A DNA stretch of 64,000 nt, from NCBI GenBank assembly GCA_003993805.1, contig RSEF01000031.1:20517552-20581551 (forward strand), given 5' to 3'. This DNA is from Himantopus leucocephalus (Eukaryota; Chordata; Aves; Charadriiformes; Recurvirostridae). Positions 50,161 through 63,754 of this stretch are shown here, in pieces. The stretch's first letter is position 1, and every line of letters starts with the position of its first letter. The notes below the pieces were generated by a model that had not been told where the DNA came from, made no database searches, and saw only the letters and a program-made list of their open reading frames with translations. The translations under genes and the position numbers were made by a program.

Positions 50161-53100
50161 GAGACCCACTTGTCACCTGAAAAAGTTGGGCACAGTGATT
50201 TTGGGCACAAATAGCATATTTTATCTCAAAATACCTTAGTATTTAACTTCAGTGTTAAAGTCAATTTTTTAATGCATAGTTGTGAGAGGCAAAATATCTC
50301 CTTTTATCAGTCGAAATTGTGCTTTACTGATCCAGGTAGAGGTTACTTCTTCGCTGTCTGTGCAGCAAATGTCCTTCCTCTCTTTACCTCCTTCTTTTAA
50401 AACTTCTACTTTTGCAAATTTGTATAACATTTACTTCCTTGTCACATAGACCTGCATCATTCTTGTGCTTGAGCCAGTAACTCTTTCTCTGCCAGCTAGT
50501 TGAAACTCTTTTAGGACATTCCTTCATGAATTATCACTTGAAAAATACATGTATTTTCATCACAGTCAGTAAATAATAATTCTAAAAAGATAGCACCAGA
50601 CTATTAATATCTCGTGTACATGATTAGAGAAAAAAGTAGGACAAGAGGAATATATTCCACAAACTTGGTGTCATGTTGTTTTCCTATTGCGTGTTGTAAA
50701 TACAAAGGTGTTTCATAACTTTCCTGATGTTGCTAAACTTATGACATAGATTCTACTATAGTTTCTACTGCATAGGAAAGTGTTGGTGCAAAAGCACCAT
50801 CTGAGGAACCAGCAGTAACAGCTTCACTGCCTTCTGAATAGCAATGCCTAGGTACATGCCATTGGTAAATAGCATTCAAATGGTGCAAGAGAGTTTTCAC
50901 AATAAAGGATTATTTTCAATAGAAAAGAGATGTCTTAAGGCACTTCCCTTGCTATTGATTGCACACTTGTACTTCTAGTTTCTTAGATATATTAAAAAAT
51001 GGTGCTTGCATTCTCCTTTGCTAGAGGAAAATTTAAAATCTCCAACAATTGTTTCCTTTTATTTTTTTTTAATTCCATAAGCAAGAAGAAATTACTCATA
51101 ATCAGTCAGACAACTAAGGAAGATGAATATGGGAAAAGGCTTGCTTGTTAAACATGTTAGCTGCCTACAGAATGATGTCTCCAATCTGCACTTCAGCTAG
51201 GTTCTTATTCTCACATATTTCTGCACAATGAAGTTGTATTGGTTTTACCTGTGAAATCTGAATTCACAGCCAGAGTGTTCTCTGTATCCCAGCATGTTTG
51301 GTGCACAACCTAAGCACAGTAATTCTTAGTCTGGTTGGTTGAATTAACCTATTTCCCCAAACTTTTTACTTTGGGTACTAGATCATTACTTGTATACCTC
51401 ATTTTGAGCTTAAATGCATTTTTTTCTTTTGGCCCACTATTGATCTTGGTATGGGTGAGTGTCAGAGCACAAGTTGTCTTCTCTCAGGCAAAGAGAAACT
51501 CCTTCTAACACAGAAGAGCCACAAGCGTTTAATTCCTACTGTGTCCTGATCCAGCAGAGCTGCACAGGTGGATCTACCAGCCTTGCTGCAAGAGCTGCCT
51601 CAGTAGCACACAGCTCACACCTGCAGACATGAGGTGCAGGACTTTGCATTCACAGCAAGGTTTCCTCAAATACTGCTCTACAAAACTACTACATTAAAGT
51701 AAGATGCCCTGCATCCGTAAAAGAGCTGCAGAAATAGGTTTTCAAAGATCAGCAATTGTTCAAAAATGAAACAGACAGTGTTCGTGTTCCAGAGCTCACA
51801 GTGTAATATGCAGACAACCTTTTTCATTCTTGGTGAAAACCCGCAAGGAAGCATATATCCTGCTATGGTAGGACAGGAACTGCACTGTACTGCTCAAGAT
51901 TTACAGTAGAATTCTTTCTAAAAAGTGTATTTGTTCTCCTCTGTGCCTGTTCAAATGTTGTGTTCAACAACAGGACTTGATACTGCCTCTGTCGACACTA
52001 AGTAAAAACTGGGCACCAGCTGCTTCAGATTGAATATATTTGATTTGAAGTCACTAAATTAACTTGAAAAAGCATTTGCATGAATAGAAACAAGAGACCC
52101 GGAACATTATGCATCAAGTCCTCCTGTGGACCTAAAGAGACAGAAGCAGGAAATTGCTCCAGCACTCCTGCTTGCTGAAATGTCTTCCCGCTGAGCGTTG
52201 TACTAAGCAACCTCTCTACCCAGCTTCTGAAACGTGAAGGGAGTCTATCTGAACTATTGATCGCCCAGCTCAAACCTTTCATTCTGAGGTCTCTGCCTTT
52301 TCCTGAGCTGTATATGTTACTCGCATTCAACAGGCCGAGAGACAGGTTTTGTGTTTGGCATACAAGAAGCAGTCCTTGCAAGCATGTTCTTTAGTGCCAG
52401 AGGAAGTCAGCTAATTATTAACTGGCTCTAAACAGATATTCATATGTCATCCCACATAAGATCTAATGGATGTGCATACACTGAAAGTCCATTTACCTCT
52501 ATTGCAGACAGACACAAGACATCTCTACTTGTGCCCCCAGATGACTGGAAGTCCTGCAGACGCGGCTGATGCAGTGCAGAGCCCAGGCTGATTGGCTCTA
52601 CTTCTTGCAAAAGGGTTACATCAGCACAAAACAAGCCAGACTCCAACAGATTTGCAGCAGCTTGATCCACCCCCAGAAAGTTTCCATTTGCCTACAAAGG
52701 GTTGTATGCATTTACCTTACATTGTGACTTGAGGAGTAGTAGTCCAATACTTTTTTTTCCACTTCTAAATGTTTATTTGCTTATCCATAGAAAATCGTGT
52801 TATCTACACCCACATGTCTATTTGAATAGCCTTTCTTATGAAATAAGATAAACAAATTAAAAAAAAATTAAAAGTCAAAAGTAGAAGTTTTGTTGTAAAA
52901 TATCTTTGTGTGGAAGGTAAGAAAAGGTACAGATTGCATAGAAAATTGCTTTGAAGAAACTGCATGATCATTCTGAAAAATTTGAGACAGTTGCAGGAAG
53001 AAATTGTGCTGTTTTTAAAACTGACAAGCCTATTTCAGACATCAGCTCATCTGCCTTGATGGTGAGTTCTCACGCAATGCAGCCAACTGGCTTCTTACAA

Positions 53101-56100
53101 AGTAAAATCTCACAGCATGATGCTGACACAAAAACAATAAACTTTTCTGTGCAAATTTTAGACCCCAGTACATAGATCAGATATTACAGGGCAGCAGAAT
53201 TATTTATTTGGTAAATGTTCAGTGGACAAAATGAGAGTAGAGGGACATTATATTCCTATTACCTCATTTGTAAATCAGGTATAAGCTTGGAAAAATCAAT
53301 GATTACCCTGACAATCCTTTTACTTACACCAGTGTAACTTTGTTAACTTTAGGGACTAGCATCCTGCTTTACAGCAGTCAGTCTCAGGGCTCTCTACAAT
53401 TTCAAGTACAGCCCACGCTGACTATGGACTTCAGCTAACATAGCCATGTCAGTCCAAGGAGCAGTCCCAGACAGATTTATAGTAGGTCATAGTGTTGACA
53501 GGGTTATGCAGGCTGTTAGCCTGGCAGTGGGCTTCCCTTTATCAGAGCTGAGAGTGGAGGTTTTACTTATACATATAATGTACAGCCTTCCTGCTTTACC
53601 TGCCCCTAGAGTATGGATGTTTTGTCTCTACAAACAGAAAGATGGTTTTCATACAGATTATTATTCCACAAAGTTTACCTATAATGTGGAAAAGGATAAA
53701 CTGCACAATATAGATCTTTATGTATCTAGTAAAATATTATGTTTGCAAAGCTAAATGTAGGACTCCTCTCTGTGCAAAGAAAGTATGCAGCTGATAAAAG
53801 GGGAATTTTAATCAGTGTGGAGTACCAGCATTTCAGGAAATGCATTATTGTTGTTTCTGTGTGAGCTTTTTTAAAGCACCCTGGTGGTCTGTTTTGTATC
53901 CCAGTGAAATCTGTGCATGGCCAAGTTCTTCTGAAAATATCACTGTGTCCTGGAAGGCCTAGAAAGCCTAAACATAGTAGTAAATCATATCTACCTCAAA
54001 GAGTTTATATACTGTAGTGGAAAAATAAAAAGGGTTTTCATTTCCACTGACTTTTGCAGAAAGTTAGAAGTACCATCTCTAACCTACCTAAATTGATTGG
54101 AGATGGTTTATCTGGGAAATTGCATTCCTTTGTATAGCATCCTTCCATTTTGATGTTGAAAGATATGTTCAAAGGGATGATCCTCAAAAACCAAAAGGGA
54201 CCTGACAGCAAGATATTCTCTTCGAGGAGGTGTTGACTTTGCAACCTCGTCCGAAAGACTGGCATCCATCATTCTCTGCATGCTGTAGTCCCATCCACTC
54301 TTACGTGTTCTGTTTCATCGAGAAATGATTGTGGGGTTTTCTTAAGCTCTATAGGATTGTGTACGCTAAGAGTTTAAATTGAGGCTGTTCTGTCAGACCA
54401 TTACATAACAAGGAGAGATGGAAGCCTGCTGATTGAAAGGATTTGCAACTGTTTTAGTAGTTAGATTTGAATTTACATTGAGTGCCTAGAACTTCAACTT
54501 CCAAAAAATCATATCTGTTGCATTTAAGATTAAAGAAAATGTATTTAAAGAAAGATAATTGGTATGTAATGCATGGAGGATTCTTCTTTCGTAGTAGTAG
54601 ATAAATGATTTCTCGGCATTTACAACATGTGACCTTTTTTTCTGTTGTTGTTCAAGCGTTAGAATTCACAGCAAAAGAGGAATTGGAGTTGTGACTGAGT
54701 TTTTTAAGTTAGCTGTAGGAGAACATTTGCATCTTCATACATCTACTCAGCTGTTTTTCTCGTCTGCTTTGGGGATGCTTGAAGCAATATTTGATTGAGA
54801 AAAGTCTGAGCTACTGTGATTTTCGTGGAAAAAAAGGTCTTGCCTTTGACATACGCATTGTCTTGATGAGATAAAAAAATATATCTAGCGCATGGGGCAA
54901 TACTGACAGTTGCACATGGGCAAGTTGATGCACAGAACCTGTATGAAATGCAAGAAGAAAATTTGTATATCTAGAAAGGAGTAGTAGGAGCTACATTATT
55001 TGTAGGTTACTCTGGTTTCTCCGCTTTCTATGGCTTACTGCTCTTAATTCTGTTCCTCCATGGGTTGCACCGGTGGCTAAATGACACCTAAAGCCAAATG
55101 ACACCTCTAACTTGGACATGGAAATATAGGGACCATCTGACACTTGTTGTTTTTCTTGGGGTGCTTAAGCTTTTTAGTCTTAAAAGCTGACAGGAAAGTA
55201 TAAATAACAACCTTAGCTGTCAAGTAGCATAACTTGAAAACATGTATGTTCTCTCTCCCATTGAAAGCCATTTTTTTTCCTATCAAAAAAATCCAGTAAA
55301 ATGAGTAAAACGCACAAACATATTTTAGAAAGAATATTTTGCTTTAATTTCAAAATTACAGAATATGGAAAAATTTCTTGGTAATTTGGAAGTCATCAAT
55401 ATCAGCCATGTATTATCATCACTGTCCTGTGACTATTCAGATTCAGTTTTGTGAAGTGGCTCTTTTTCCTTTTTTTTTGTAATACTGTTGTTATACTGTT
55501 GATGTATTACTCTGCTGCATAACATCCCTCTTTTTGTGTCATTGGACCCAGCTCTGTGCCACTTAACATTTCCCTGAGAGGTATGATTTGATATATCCGG
55601 ATAATCACATTTTTTTTGCTTAACAACCATAATTTTTTGAGTGTAGAGGGCAGAAAACCCTGCTTTGGTTCATTTTTTTTTTTCATTTCTTCTGTGAGAG
55701 GATTGAGATTTGTCAAGAAAAATCTCTTTTCATGCTTTTCATCACACTTTTCCTCTCAGAGCTTCATAGCAGAAATCACTAAGCTTGTGGATTGAGATTC
55801 TTTGTTTTTCTTTTTAAGTCCTTTCCACCTCCTTGCTGCCCCCTCTGCTGACCAAGTTCAGCTGCTTGCATTACTGAACCAGGCTGCCGAGCTTGTGTAA
55901 CTGAAAATACCTTTTTTGACAATCTTACTTTTATGTAGAATCAGTGACCCAACCTGGTTCTTCTATATAACTGGTCACTCAGCAAACATTTGTACAACCT
56001 GCCACCAAACCGAAAGTACTTTTAAGTAATTACTTAGAAATTTTACTGTTTCCAAAGTGCAGCCTCCTCATATCAACCTATTTGGTAGCATTTGAGCTGC

Positions 56101-57180
56101 TGATTCAGTTCAACACTCCTTTACATGGTTGAAGCTCTCTTGCCTTTGGAGTGGTGCTGTGGTGAGAAAGAAATAAAAGACAAAGATAGGACTGGCTGAT
56201 CATTCTTGCTGATGCAAAAAGACTCAGGAATACGTGTTCTGGGAATTGACTCAGAACCAGTGGCAAGTCACTCAGGTTGTTATGTCCTGTTTGGCATTCG
56301 AGAAGCGTGTGTTTCTTCCCAGAGTTCAATAAACTGGCCATACACAGACAGAGGTGGACTTTTTCCATCCAGAATTGTTGGGCTTCAAATGTTCCAATGA
56401 AGACACTTAAAGTTCTTCAGTAAGACCTGAAAGCAAGGTCCCTGGATTGCGCCATGACATTTTCAATCTTTCTTTGGGACTGTAATCTTATTCTCTCTTT
56501 TTCTTACTGTTATTTCATTCCTTTTATCCATTTAGCAGTTCCACTGTGCTGTGAAACTTATGCTTATCATTCTCTGGTACTGTTTCTATTAAAAAAGGAG
56601 ATTTGTATATTGTGCAAAACAACTATTTGGAAAAGCCTAAAGGAAGCTCACTGCTGAAGAATACTCAAGTGGAAAAAACAGCCAGTATGTTTTTGTCCCT
56701 TCATAGAAATATGGATTTATCTCAGTTGTTTTTGTTCTTTCTTGGATATATTTCTCTGAGCATTTTTCATTTCTCAGAAATCTAAAAGATGAATAAAAGG
56801 GAAATTTGCTTTTGGATAGGGCTAGGATGTTAGTGAGTTTTTGAGAAAGTTGGACGTGCTCAGACAAGGCTCAAAATTATTATCCACTTGAGCTACTGGA
56901 ACCAAGGGAAAGGCAAATCCTGAAGTTTTGCGAGATGATTCTGAGATTGTAACTTTTGCAGATTCTATATTTGATTGGATTATTCATGGCTTAATTCAGC
57001 TATTTCGTATCAGCCTGTTAGACACAGAACATGCACTTCTAACTGTTCAGTCTGCAAATCAAAGAGCATTTCACAGCTTGCTTTAGTCTTGGTCTCAGAG
57101 CAAGATTAATGTTGTTTTGATTAAAGCATATTTAGGTTTCTCCTCTTGGACTGATTGATCTTGCTTGCAGTTCCAAAAAA

Positions 57181-57214
57181 AAAAAATTTCAGGTCAATCA
57201 AAAAAATTTCAGCA
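57181..57214. repeat. Tandem duplication, unit about 20 bases
   Basis: AAAAAATTTCAG occurs twice with a 20-base period (AAAAAATTTCAGGTCAATC unit). This is a local slippage product next to an A-run. Confidence 0.75.
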
Positions 57215-57345
57215 AAATAAAGTTGAAAATTGTTTGAAATAAAAAGAAATACTTAATTTGATATAATATGGTTCACATGGATTTTGAACATCTTGTTAAA
57301 GCACATTTGGAAGGGTAAAAATCTTACCTCAAATTAGAAAAATGA

Positions 57346-57419
57346 ACTGCTTCAACTGGAAAATGTTAATACTTTGCAGACGACTGCTTCAACTGGAAAA
57401 TGTTAATACTTTACAGACT
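57346..57419. repeat. Tandem duplication, two 37-base copies
   Basis: The unit starting ACTGCTTCAACTGGAAAATG and ending ACTTTGCAGACG lies at 57346-57382 and again at 57383-57419. The copies differ at only two positions, so the duplication is recent relative to the rest of the window. No function is suggested. Confidence 0.95.
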
Positions 57420-57774
57420 TTAGAATTTTTATTCCTTGCAGTGCTACTTTGTGCCAAACAATTCAAAGAAAGATCATGAATTTTCAAAGGGTTCTTCTGC
57501 TGTCAAACTCTCATTTTTAGTGAAAGTTTAATGAATATCTTTGCTATGCATTTGTCTAATGAACACATTTTCATATATATGAAGTGTATAATGTTATATA
57601 ACAATCTACAATATGAATAATTTTTGAAACTTATTTTACATGTGTTACAGAGTTAAAAAATAAAACCTTAAGACATTATAACCAGTTTTTAGAAACTGGC
57701 TTGTATTATAATTTTTACCTGAAACAACTTATCCAAACCTCTTTTAAATTACTTAACTGCCAACTTTTTTTTTT

Positions 57775-57945
57775 CTGTTCCAACTACCTGCTCAGAGCAA
57801 GACTTGTTGGATTAGGTTGCTCAAGGCCTGAAATGTGATTATATCCAAGTAGAACCCACAGCCTCTTTAGTCAACCTCAAATCTGGCACGAGAGTTCACC
57901 TTCTCCAGCTGAACATCCTGTTGACCCAAACTTGGCTAGCATGAG
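57775..57945 (-). mobile_element. Old, diverged CR1 LINE remnant
   Basis: The plus strand contains, in the right order, diverged versions of phrases from the complement of CR1: CTACCTGCTCAGAGCA, AGGTTGCTCAAGGCCT, ACCCACAGCCTCTTTAGTCAAC (compare CCACAGCCTCTTTGGGCAGC at 8342 in the better copy) and CTTCTCCAGCTGAACA. This corresponds to the 3' part of ORF2 and adjoining sequence on the minus strand, with an internal deletion. Divergence is clearly greater than in the copy at 8139, so it inserted much earlier. The ends are approximate. Confidence 0.7.
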
Positions 57946-60900
57946 CTCCTGGTTTCAGTGGAGGAAAAAGCCCTTTGACATTTCTACCCCTTGTTTATTG
58001 AAAGTGTTCTGCATCAAGGTCCTCCAACAAGGAAACAAGGAAAGGCTTAGCATCAAGACACCATGCTTAGACATCAGTATAATTATGAAATATCTCTCAT
58101 TATTGGATGTTTTTCCAACTCACTTGTAAAGTTCAGTTGCTCACCAGCTACGATCCCTTTCTTGTCCTGGTTTGTGTTGATTTGTCCCTGCAATGGAGGC
58201 ATGATTCTTGGTTCAAAAGACATATTTAGTGTAATGACTTCCTATGATTACTTACCTTTTAATGATCATCACATAATCTCTAGATAATCGTTTCTTTTCA
58301 TACCCTACAGGATGTTACATAAGGGAGGATGTTGCATGAGTTTACTTCAGAGACTACAAAAGCAGCTAGCTTTTCCCACTGCTGGTGTTTGAAAAATACA
58401 GGAATCTTTCAGGGCCATCAAAAAATATAAGCATCTAGAACCATTTAGTTTTCTTTACACAACATCCATGCCACAGACAATGGATAAAGCAGGCTTCCTC
58501 TCTGCCTCTGACATCAGAGGAATAGGTCTGTCTTCTTCTCAACTACGTCATCTTTCTGATTGTGCAGCAAAGCTGATATGCTTGTTAGCACGTAACGTGA
58601 GATGCTTAAATGGTAGGCACATGGTAAACAGCACTTACAATTTACTTTGCTTGTCTCCTGGGATTAACTGTCTTTCATGGGTAGCTCTTTCATAAGAATA
58701 TTTTGAAGCATAGAGTATGTAATCTACATTATTGGGAGCTGTCATACTACACAACACAGAGGTAGAGAGGGGTTTTAGTGTTGATCATCACAGGGAAAAT
58801 GGGACATTTTTTAATATTTGGACAACTTCTTGATGAGAACTGTCAGAGGAACTGGTCCTTCTGTTCCTGCAAACCAAAATCTGGGATTCAAGATCGAGTT
58901 TTGTACGTGTCATTCGTTCCCATTTCATCTTCTGAGCCCAGATAGGTGACTGTTGGCTTCGTGTCAGCAAAGTCCTTCTTGCCTCTAGACAGTCTTTAGC
59001 CCAAGTCAGATCTGCTTCTCTACCCAGACACTTACCCAAAGCCTTTGGTAAAATTCTACCCATCCTTGCTATGCTGCCTGGCCTCCTGCACTAGGAAGAT
59101 ATCTCACTTGTCAGTCTTCAGCTAATTCAGAATATTATTCATAATGAAGGAATAATCTAGCATGGGTTTTTCCTTTCTTTGAAGGACATTGAAAGGGAAG
59201 TAAGTGGTGGAGATGGGATGCATTACAGAGAGAGGGACTGAGAAAAGGGGCTTGGAAAGTTACAAGAGATTTTAGAAGGCAGGATCCCACCTTCTTCCCC
59301 AAGCCGCCTTCAGGCAACTGCCTGCGTTAACAGACAACATAGCACCAGGACTACAGACCCCCTACTCCACCTTTCCTCTGAGTACCTACCTCTGGCCTTA
59401 CACCATGAAGAAATGGTCTTGTCCTCTATTTTTTGCACAAGTACCTATGATAGGAAGAATATAAACAGGGTTAACTATCTCATAGGGATCCAACTACTGA
59501 TAAAACACCTCTATTTCTTCTGGCACTTTGCAGACCACCAGAAATATATGGCATTACCACCATTAGTGCTTATAGGAATGATGAATTTTCAAGTAAAAAC
59601 TGCTGGTAGTATAATTTTTAATTTAAAATCAATTCAGTGTTTTGGAATACTGCTTTCAAAAATTGCATTAAATGCTCAGAATGAAATATGATTTTCCCTG
59701 GAACTGTGATTCAGATACACAAGATTCACTGTAAACAATATATTCCTTAATGAGAAATTGAAGGATTTGGAAGTTTTTCAATAAAGCTTTTTTTCCATTC
59801 GAAAATTTCTGCTTGTTCAGCCTGGATCCTTTATGGAAATAGATCTCCTTCATCAAGACTCAGCTCCAAAATGTTTGTGATTGAGACATTCACCATGTAT
59901 AAAATATTTTTTACCTGTTTTTCTGGTTTTTTGTTTGTTGACCCTTCTGCCAGTTTTTTATCTTTGCATTTTGATTCAGAATAACATGCCAAATGCTGGA
60001 GCCATGATATTTTTGATGAGATTAAATGCTTGCTTTCTAGCTAGTTTTGATCAAGCCTATACCTTAAGGCAGTCTTTGAAATTTAATAAATTCAATTTCA
60101 CTGTGAGAAAGGGAGCAGAAACATAAGAAGTACTGCAAGATAGGTGTGCTTTTTAACTACAGAGTCTTACTTTCTTTTTATTATGCTGATTTTGTGTATT
60201 TTGGTAGGTACAAAGAATATTGAATAACATACAGCATCTGATTAGTGATCATTATCTGAACATAACATTAGAATAAACTGCTTACTGTAGATTTTACCAT
60301 TTTTTCTTGCTGCTTTGTTTTTCCATTTCAAAGGCCACTTCCATCTAAATCGTATTAACACATGTTAATAACTTTTCTTTTTACTGATTCAGGTTCTGGA
60401 CCTAGTGTTCAGCATAAGCAACCCAACTCTATCTTATTTCATTCTGTTTCAATGACTTTGTAAGTCTTCTGTCACAGACCGTTTATGTTTTTATTGGTGC
60501 TTCTCTCATCAGGATTTATTTTCATACACAATTAATTAGAAAAGAAAATTGCATGCTTCTGCTTCATTAGGAATATTATTAATTTTTTTAATGGTAATTC
60601 AAAGCACTAGTGGAGAAATTCACCCTGATTTAAATAAAGTGATCAAGAATGTAATTATTGTCACATAGGTTAAACATATGTTCATCCACGTGAAAAGCCA
60701 GATTGTACCCTCTCCAATACCTGTTAATAATTCAACATCTCTGCTACAGCTAAAGACCTGAGATAAACAACAGGACAGCCATAATCACCAGAATTAACAA
60801 AAATAATGAGAAAGATGACTCTAGTCTTTAAACTGAGGTGCATGAAATCTGAACCATAGGGATTACATGGTAAATTTAAAATAGGAAGCATGAAAAATTA

Positions 60901-61800
60901 AAATATGGAATTTTTTACTAACAGATAAATACGTGCTATTAGCATTTGAAATTTTCATTTCTTTGTCTTTGTATTCTTTACACTGTGAACATAGAACCTC
61001 TTTTGATGACTGCCACTTTTCTTTAAATGAAGTCTTGCCATTGATCCGTGTAACCTATTAATATATTGTACGTACTGTCTACAGGGAGTCATTCATGTGT
61101 GATGGATTGTAAGTGTATTTCCTTCATGTGTAATTCATAAAGGCATGCAATAAGTTGGAATTCCATATGTCTGCAAAAGCAGGAATTGGAGGAAATTTTA
61201 GTTCAGATGGCTTCTTAAGCCACCAGGCAAATCTAGAGTGGTACATCAGCATTGTAAGGAACCTTTGAATATCAAAAATTACGCAGCTTGTCAAAATTAA
61301 AAAAAAAGATTCATATGCTTTCTCACCCAAAGCAAACCATGTCTGCAATATAATTAGTTTTCCTGGATTATTTAATTTAGAAAGCTGAAGGAGAAAAAGA
61401 AAACTTCAAGAACTCTCTGGAAAATTTCTTTTTTTCTTGTAATGATGATGTTATAGCCATGATTGTCTCATGGTAAAAGTGAGACAAGATTTGCTGGTAT
61501 TTTTAAATAGGATGTATCACCCCAAAATTGCTTTAAATGGCACTCAGCAGCACAAGGTAACCTCCTGTGTAACTTGCTTAGTGGAACCCAGACAGGGCTG
61601 CTCCCTGAAATGCAGTATTTTGGAACTGGAAATTATTCCTTCTCTTCTTCAGTCACAAGGAGCCTTATACAAGCTTCATATGGCAGTTAGTCCAACAGAG
61701 ATCAATGTCAAGTGTATTTTAAATTTTAGCTTTCCTGTGACTAACTTCCCTTCATCAGTTGTTTTGCACATTGAAATAATTAAACCTTTTACTCTACTAG
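57946..61800. other. Unique AT-rich non-coding sequence
   Basis: No gene or identifiable repeat. Reading frames are short (at most about 92 codons) and without recognisable features. Confidence 0.65.
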
Positions 61801-62032
61801 AATCAATCTTAGAATTGTTAAGTTGGAAGGGACCTTTCAGATCATCAAGTCCNNNNNNNNNNNNNNNNNNNNNNNNNNNNNNNNNNNNNNNNNNNNNNNN
61901 NNNNNNNNNNNNNNNNNNNNNNNNNNNNNNNNNNNNNNNNNNNNNNNNNNNNTGATAAGGTCCCCCCTCAGCCTCCTCTTCTCCAGGCTAAACAGACGCA
62001 GTTCCCTCAGCCGCTCCTCATCTTGTTTTCCT
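61801..62032 (-). mobile_element. CR1 LINE fragment with an assembly gap inside
   Basis: To the left of the gap is the complement of a CR1 3' end (AGAATTGTTAAGTTGGAAGG GACC, then CAGATCATCAAGTCC). To the right is the complement of the ORF2 end (GGTCCCCCCTCAGCCTCCTC, then TTCTCCAGGCTAAACAGACG and CAGTTCCCTCAGCCGCTCCT). The right part aligns with 8531 onward in the copy at 8139 and codes, on the minus strand, for [14 protein letters not shown] of the reverse transcriptase C-terminus. The element is 5'-truncated at about 62032. Its 3' tip differs from that of the 8139 copy, suggesting a different CR1 subfamily. Confidence 0.93.
61853..61952. other. Assembly gap, exactly 100 N
   Basis: A 100-N placeholder lies within a CR1 copy. 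By comparison with the copy at 8139, the sequence between the two flanks should be about 275 bases if nothing else is deleted. Reading frames that cross the gap are not real. Confidence 0.97.
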
Positions 62033-62746
62033 TTATCTTGCCTAGCAGTTAAAAAGATGACTTTAGACACAGTGGTGGTAGAAACAACCGTATGAGGTTT
62101 TTCAGCTTCCACAGGTATGCAAAATCTGGTTCATGACATGAGATATACCTACATTATGAGGTAGCATACATTGTAGGGTAAATCATTCCTGTTGCACTAA
62201 GAGTTTTTCTCAAATGCACATGAAAATTTGAAATCACAGTTTAAGCTACAGCATAATGCTACTAACATGCTATCAAGTATATCCTACACAGACATAGGAC
62301 AGTGGGATTTTCCTAGCTTCTCAGTAGCTTTATAAAGAATGTATTTTTCATATGCAGACATAAACTGTTTTGCGTGAGAGATATTAGTGCACAGTGTTAA
62401 TGTACTGCTGCAATTCATTTTCTTCTTCCATGGCATAGAAACTGCACACAGAGACAGGACTTTCTTGTTATGTGGGGGGCTATCATCACATTTCTGCACT
62501 GGAATGGAGGAGACCATGCATCATAATTGTTTTAAAAGCAAATATTGATCTTTGAAAAGTCTTTTCAGATTTCGTTATAGAAAATTGTTGGAATTTAAAA
62601 ATAGGGGCACTATGAGAGCTAGAAGATGATAGCATAGGCAAGCGGTTCATTACCATCAAGAGTACGATAACTGAATCTATAAGGTCTCAGGATTCTCTTG
62701 TATGTTGCATTTATGCCCCAGCATGCCCTTGAGTCTCCTGTTTTTA

Positions 62747-62774
62747 GATAAGAATATCATCGTATATTCTTATC
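62747..62774. repeat. Perfect hairpin, 11-base stem, 6-base loop
   Basis: GATAAGAATAT and ATATTCTTATC are exact reverse complements around CATCGT. This is the longest perfect short-loop stem I noticed. The stem is AT-rich and too short for a typical microRNA precursor, and it has no T-run or other terminator context. Confidence 0.9.
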
Positions 62775-63739
62775 ACATCTTCCTCTAGTGCAAAAATATC
62801 AAATGTCAGCCCACAGAAGAAAGGAATAGCCTGGTATTCTCTCTTTGGCCTAATAGAAATGCTAGTGTCAAAGAAAATGAAGACTAGAAGTTTAAAAGAC
62901 TGATTTGCACTTTTCTTAAAACAAAGACTACACTAGAACAAAAATTAATATGATGTGGTTAACACACGGAAACCATCATTATGGTTTAGGCAGAAGGCAG
63001 GCATTTAGCACAGTTTTGACTTGTACAAAAGGAGCATAAAACGAACGAAAACAAAACAACTGAGGAATCATACTATTTAGGCACTGATAACATCAAAACT
63101 TGTCCATGTGTAGCTTGAAAAGCACAAAGTCTGTTGTACACTTACAAACAATGAAAAACAACCATTTATTAAAAAAAAAAAGGAAAGAAAGTGGAAGCAA
63201 GAAAGTATATGATATCTCAGAATCCTTTTCCTATTCTAAAAATGGATTCATTCAATTCCGTAATATCGTCTACCACCAGTGCAAAGCAGAAAATGAGTAC
63301 AAGAGGTCTAGGCCTTAGAGCTCATGAAGCTGATGGAAAGCTTTATTTTTTATCCTGATTGCACATAACTTATGTGGAATTGCTGGTTAAATTCCTTCAG
63401 AACTGGTCCTTAATGTTAAATTTCTGCTACTTCAACATTGATTAAAGACACAGAAGAGATCCTCTGAAAGTCTTAGGAGCAATTCACAGAAGCGAAGGAG
63501 CAAATATTTATTATTCAGCTCAATAGCCTAGTGCTTACCTAATCTATAGCTCAGGTTTCAAGAGGATTGTTAAGTCTGACCAAAATTCCGTAAAAATAAG
63601 ACCTGAGGATTTGCAAGCACTTTGCAGTCAAAATATACCTTTATTTCCATACAGTTACTCTCTAACACATTCTCTGAGTTTTGAGGGACAAATCTAAAAG
63701 ATAATGACCTGTATGGAGAATAAGGGACTAATGGAAAAC

Positions 63740-63754
63740 TTTTTTTTTTTTTTT
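63740..63754. repeat. Poly(T) run, 15 bases
   Basis: A homopolymer run with no recognisable retro-inserted sequence attached. Confidence 0.9.

Larger units (their letters stand above)
50161..57774. other. Unique AT-rich non-coding sequence
   Basis: No supported gene or mobile element. Two neighbouring minus-strand frames (52440-52670, 76 codons; 52025-52381, 118 codons) lie in a moderately GC-richer patch but differ in frame and show no family motif. Small tandem duplications near 57.2-57.4 kb are listed separately. Confidence 0.6.

Noticed and set aside
61470..61955. 161-codon plus-strand reading frame
   Set aside because: About 34 of its codons are the 100-N gap, and the rest is ordinary AT-rich sequence running into a minus-strand CR1.
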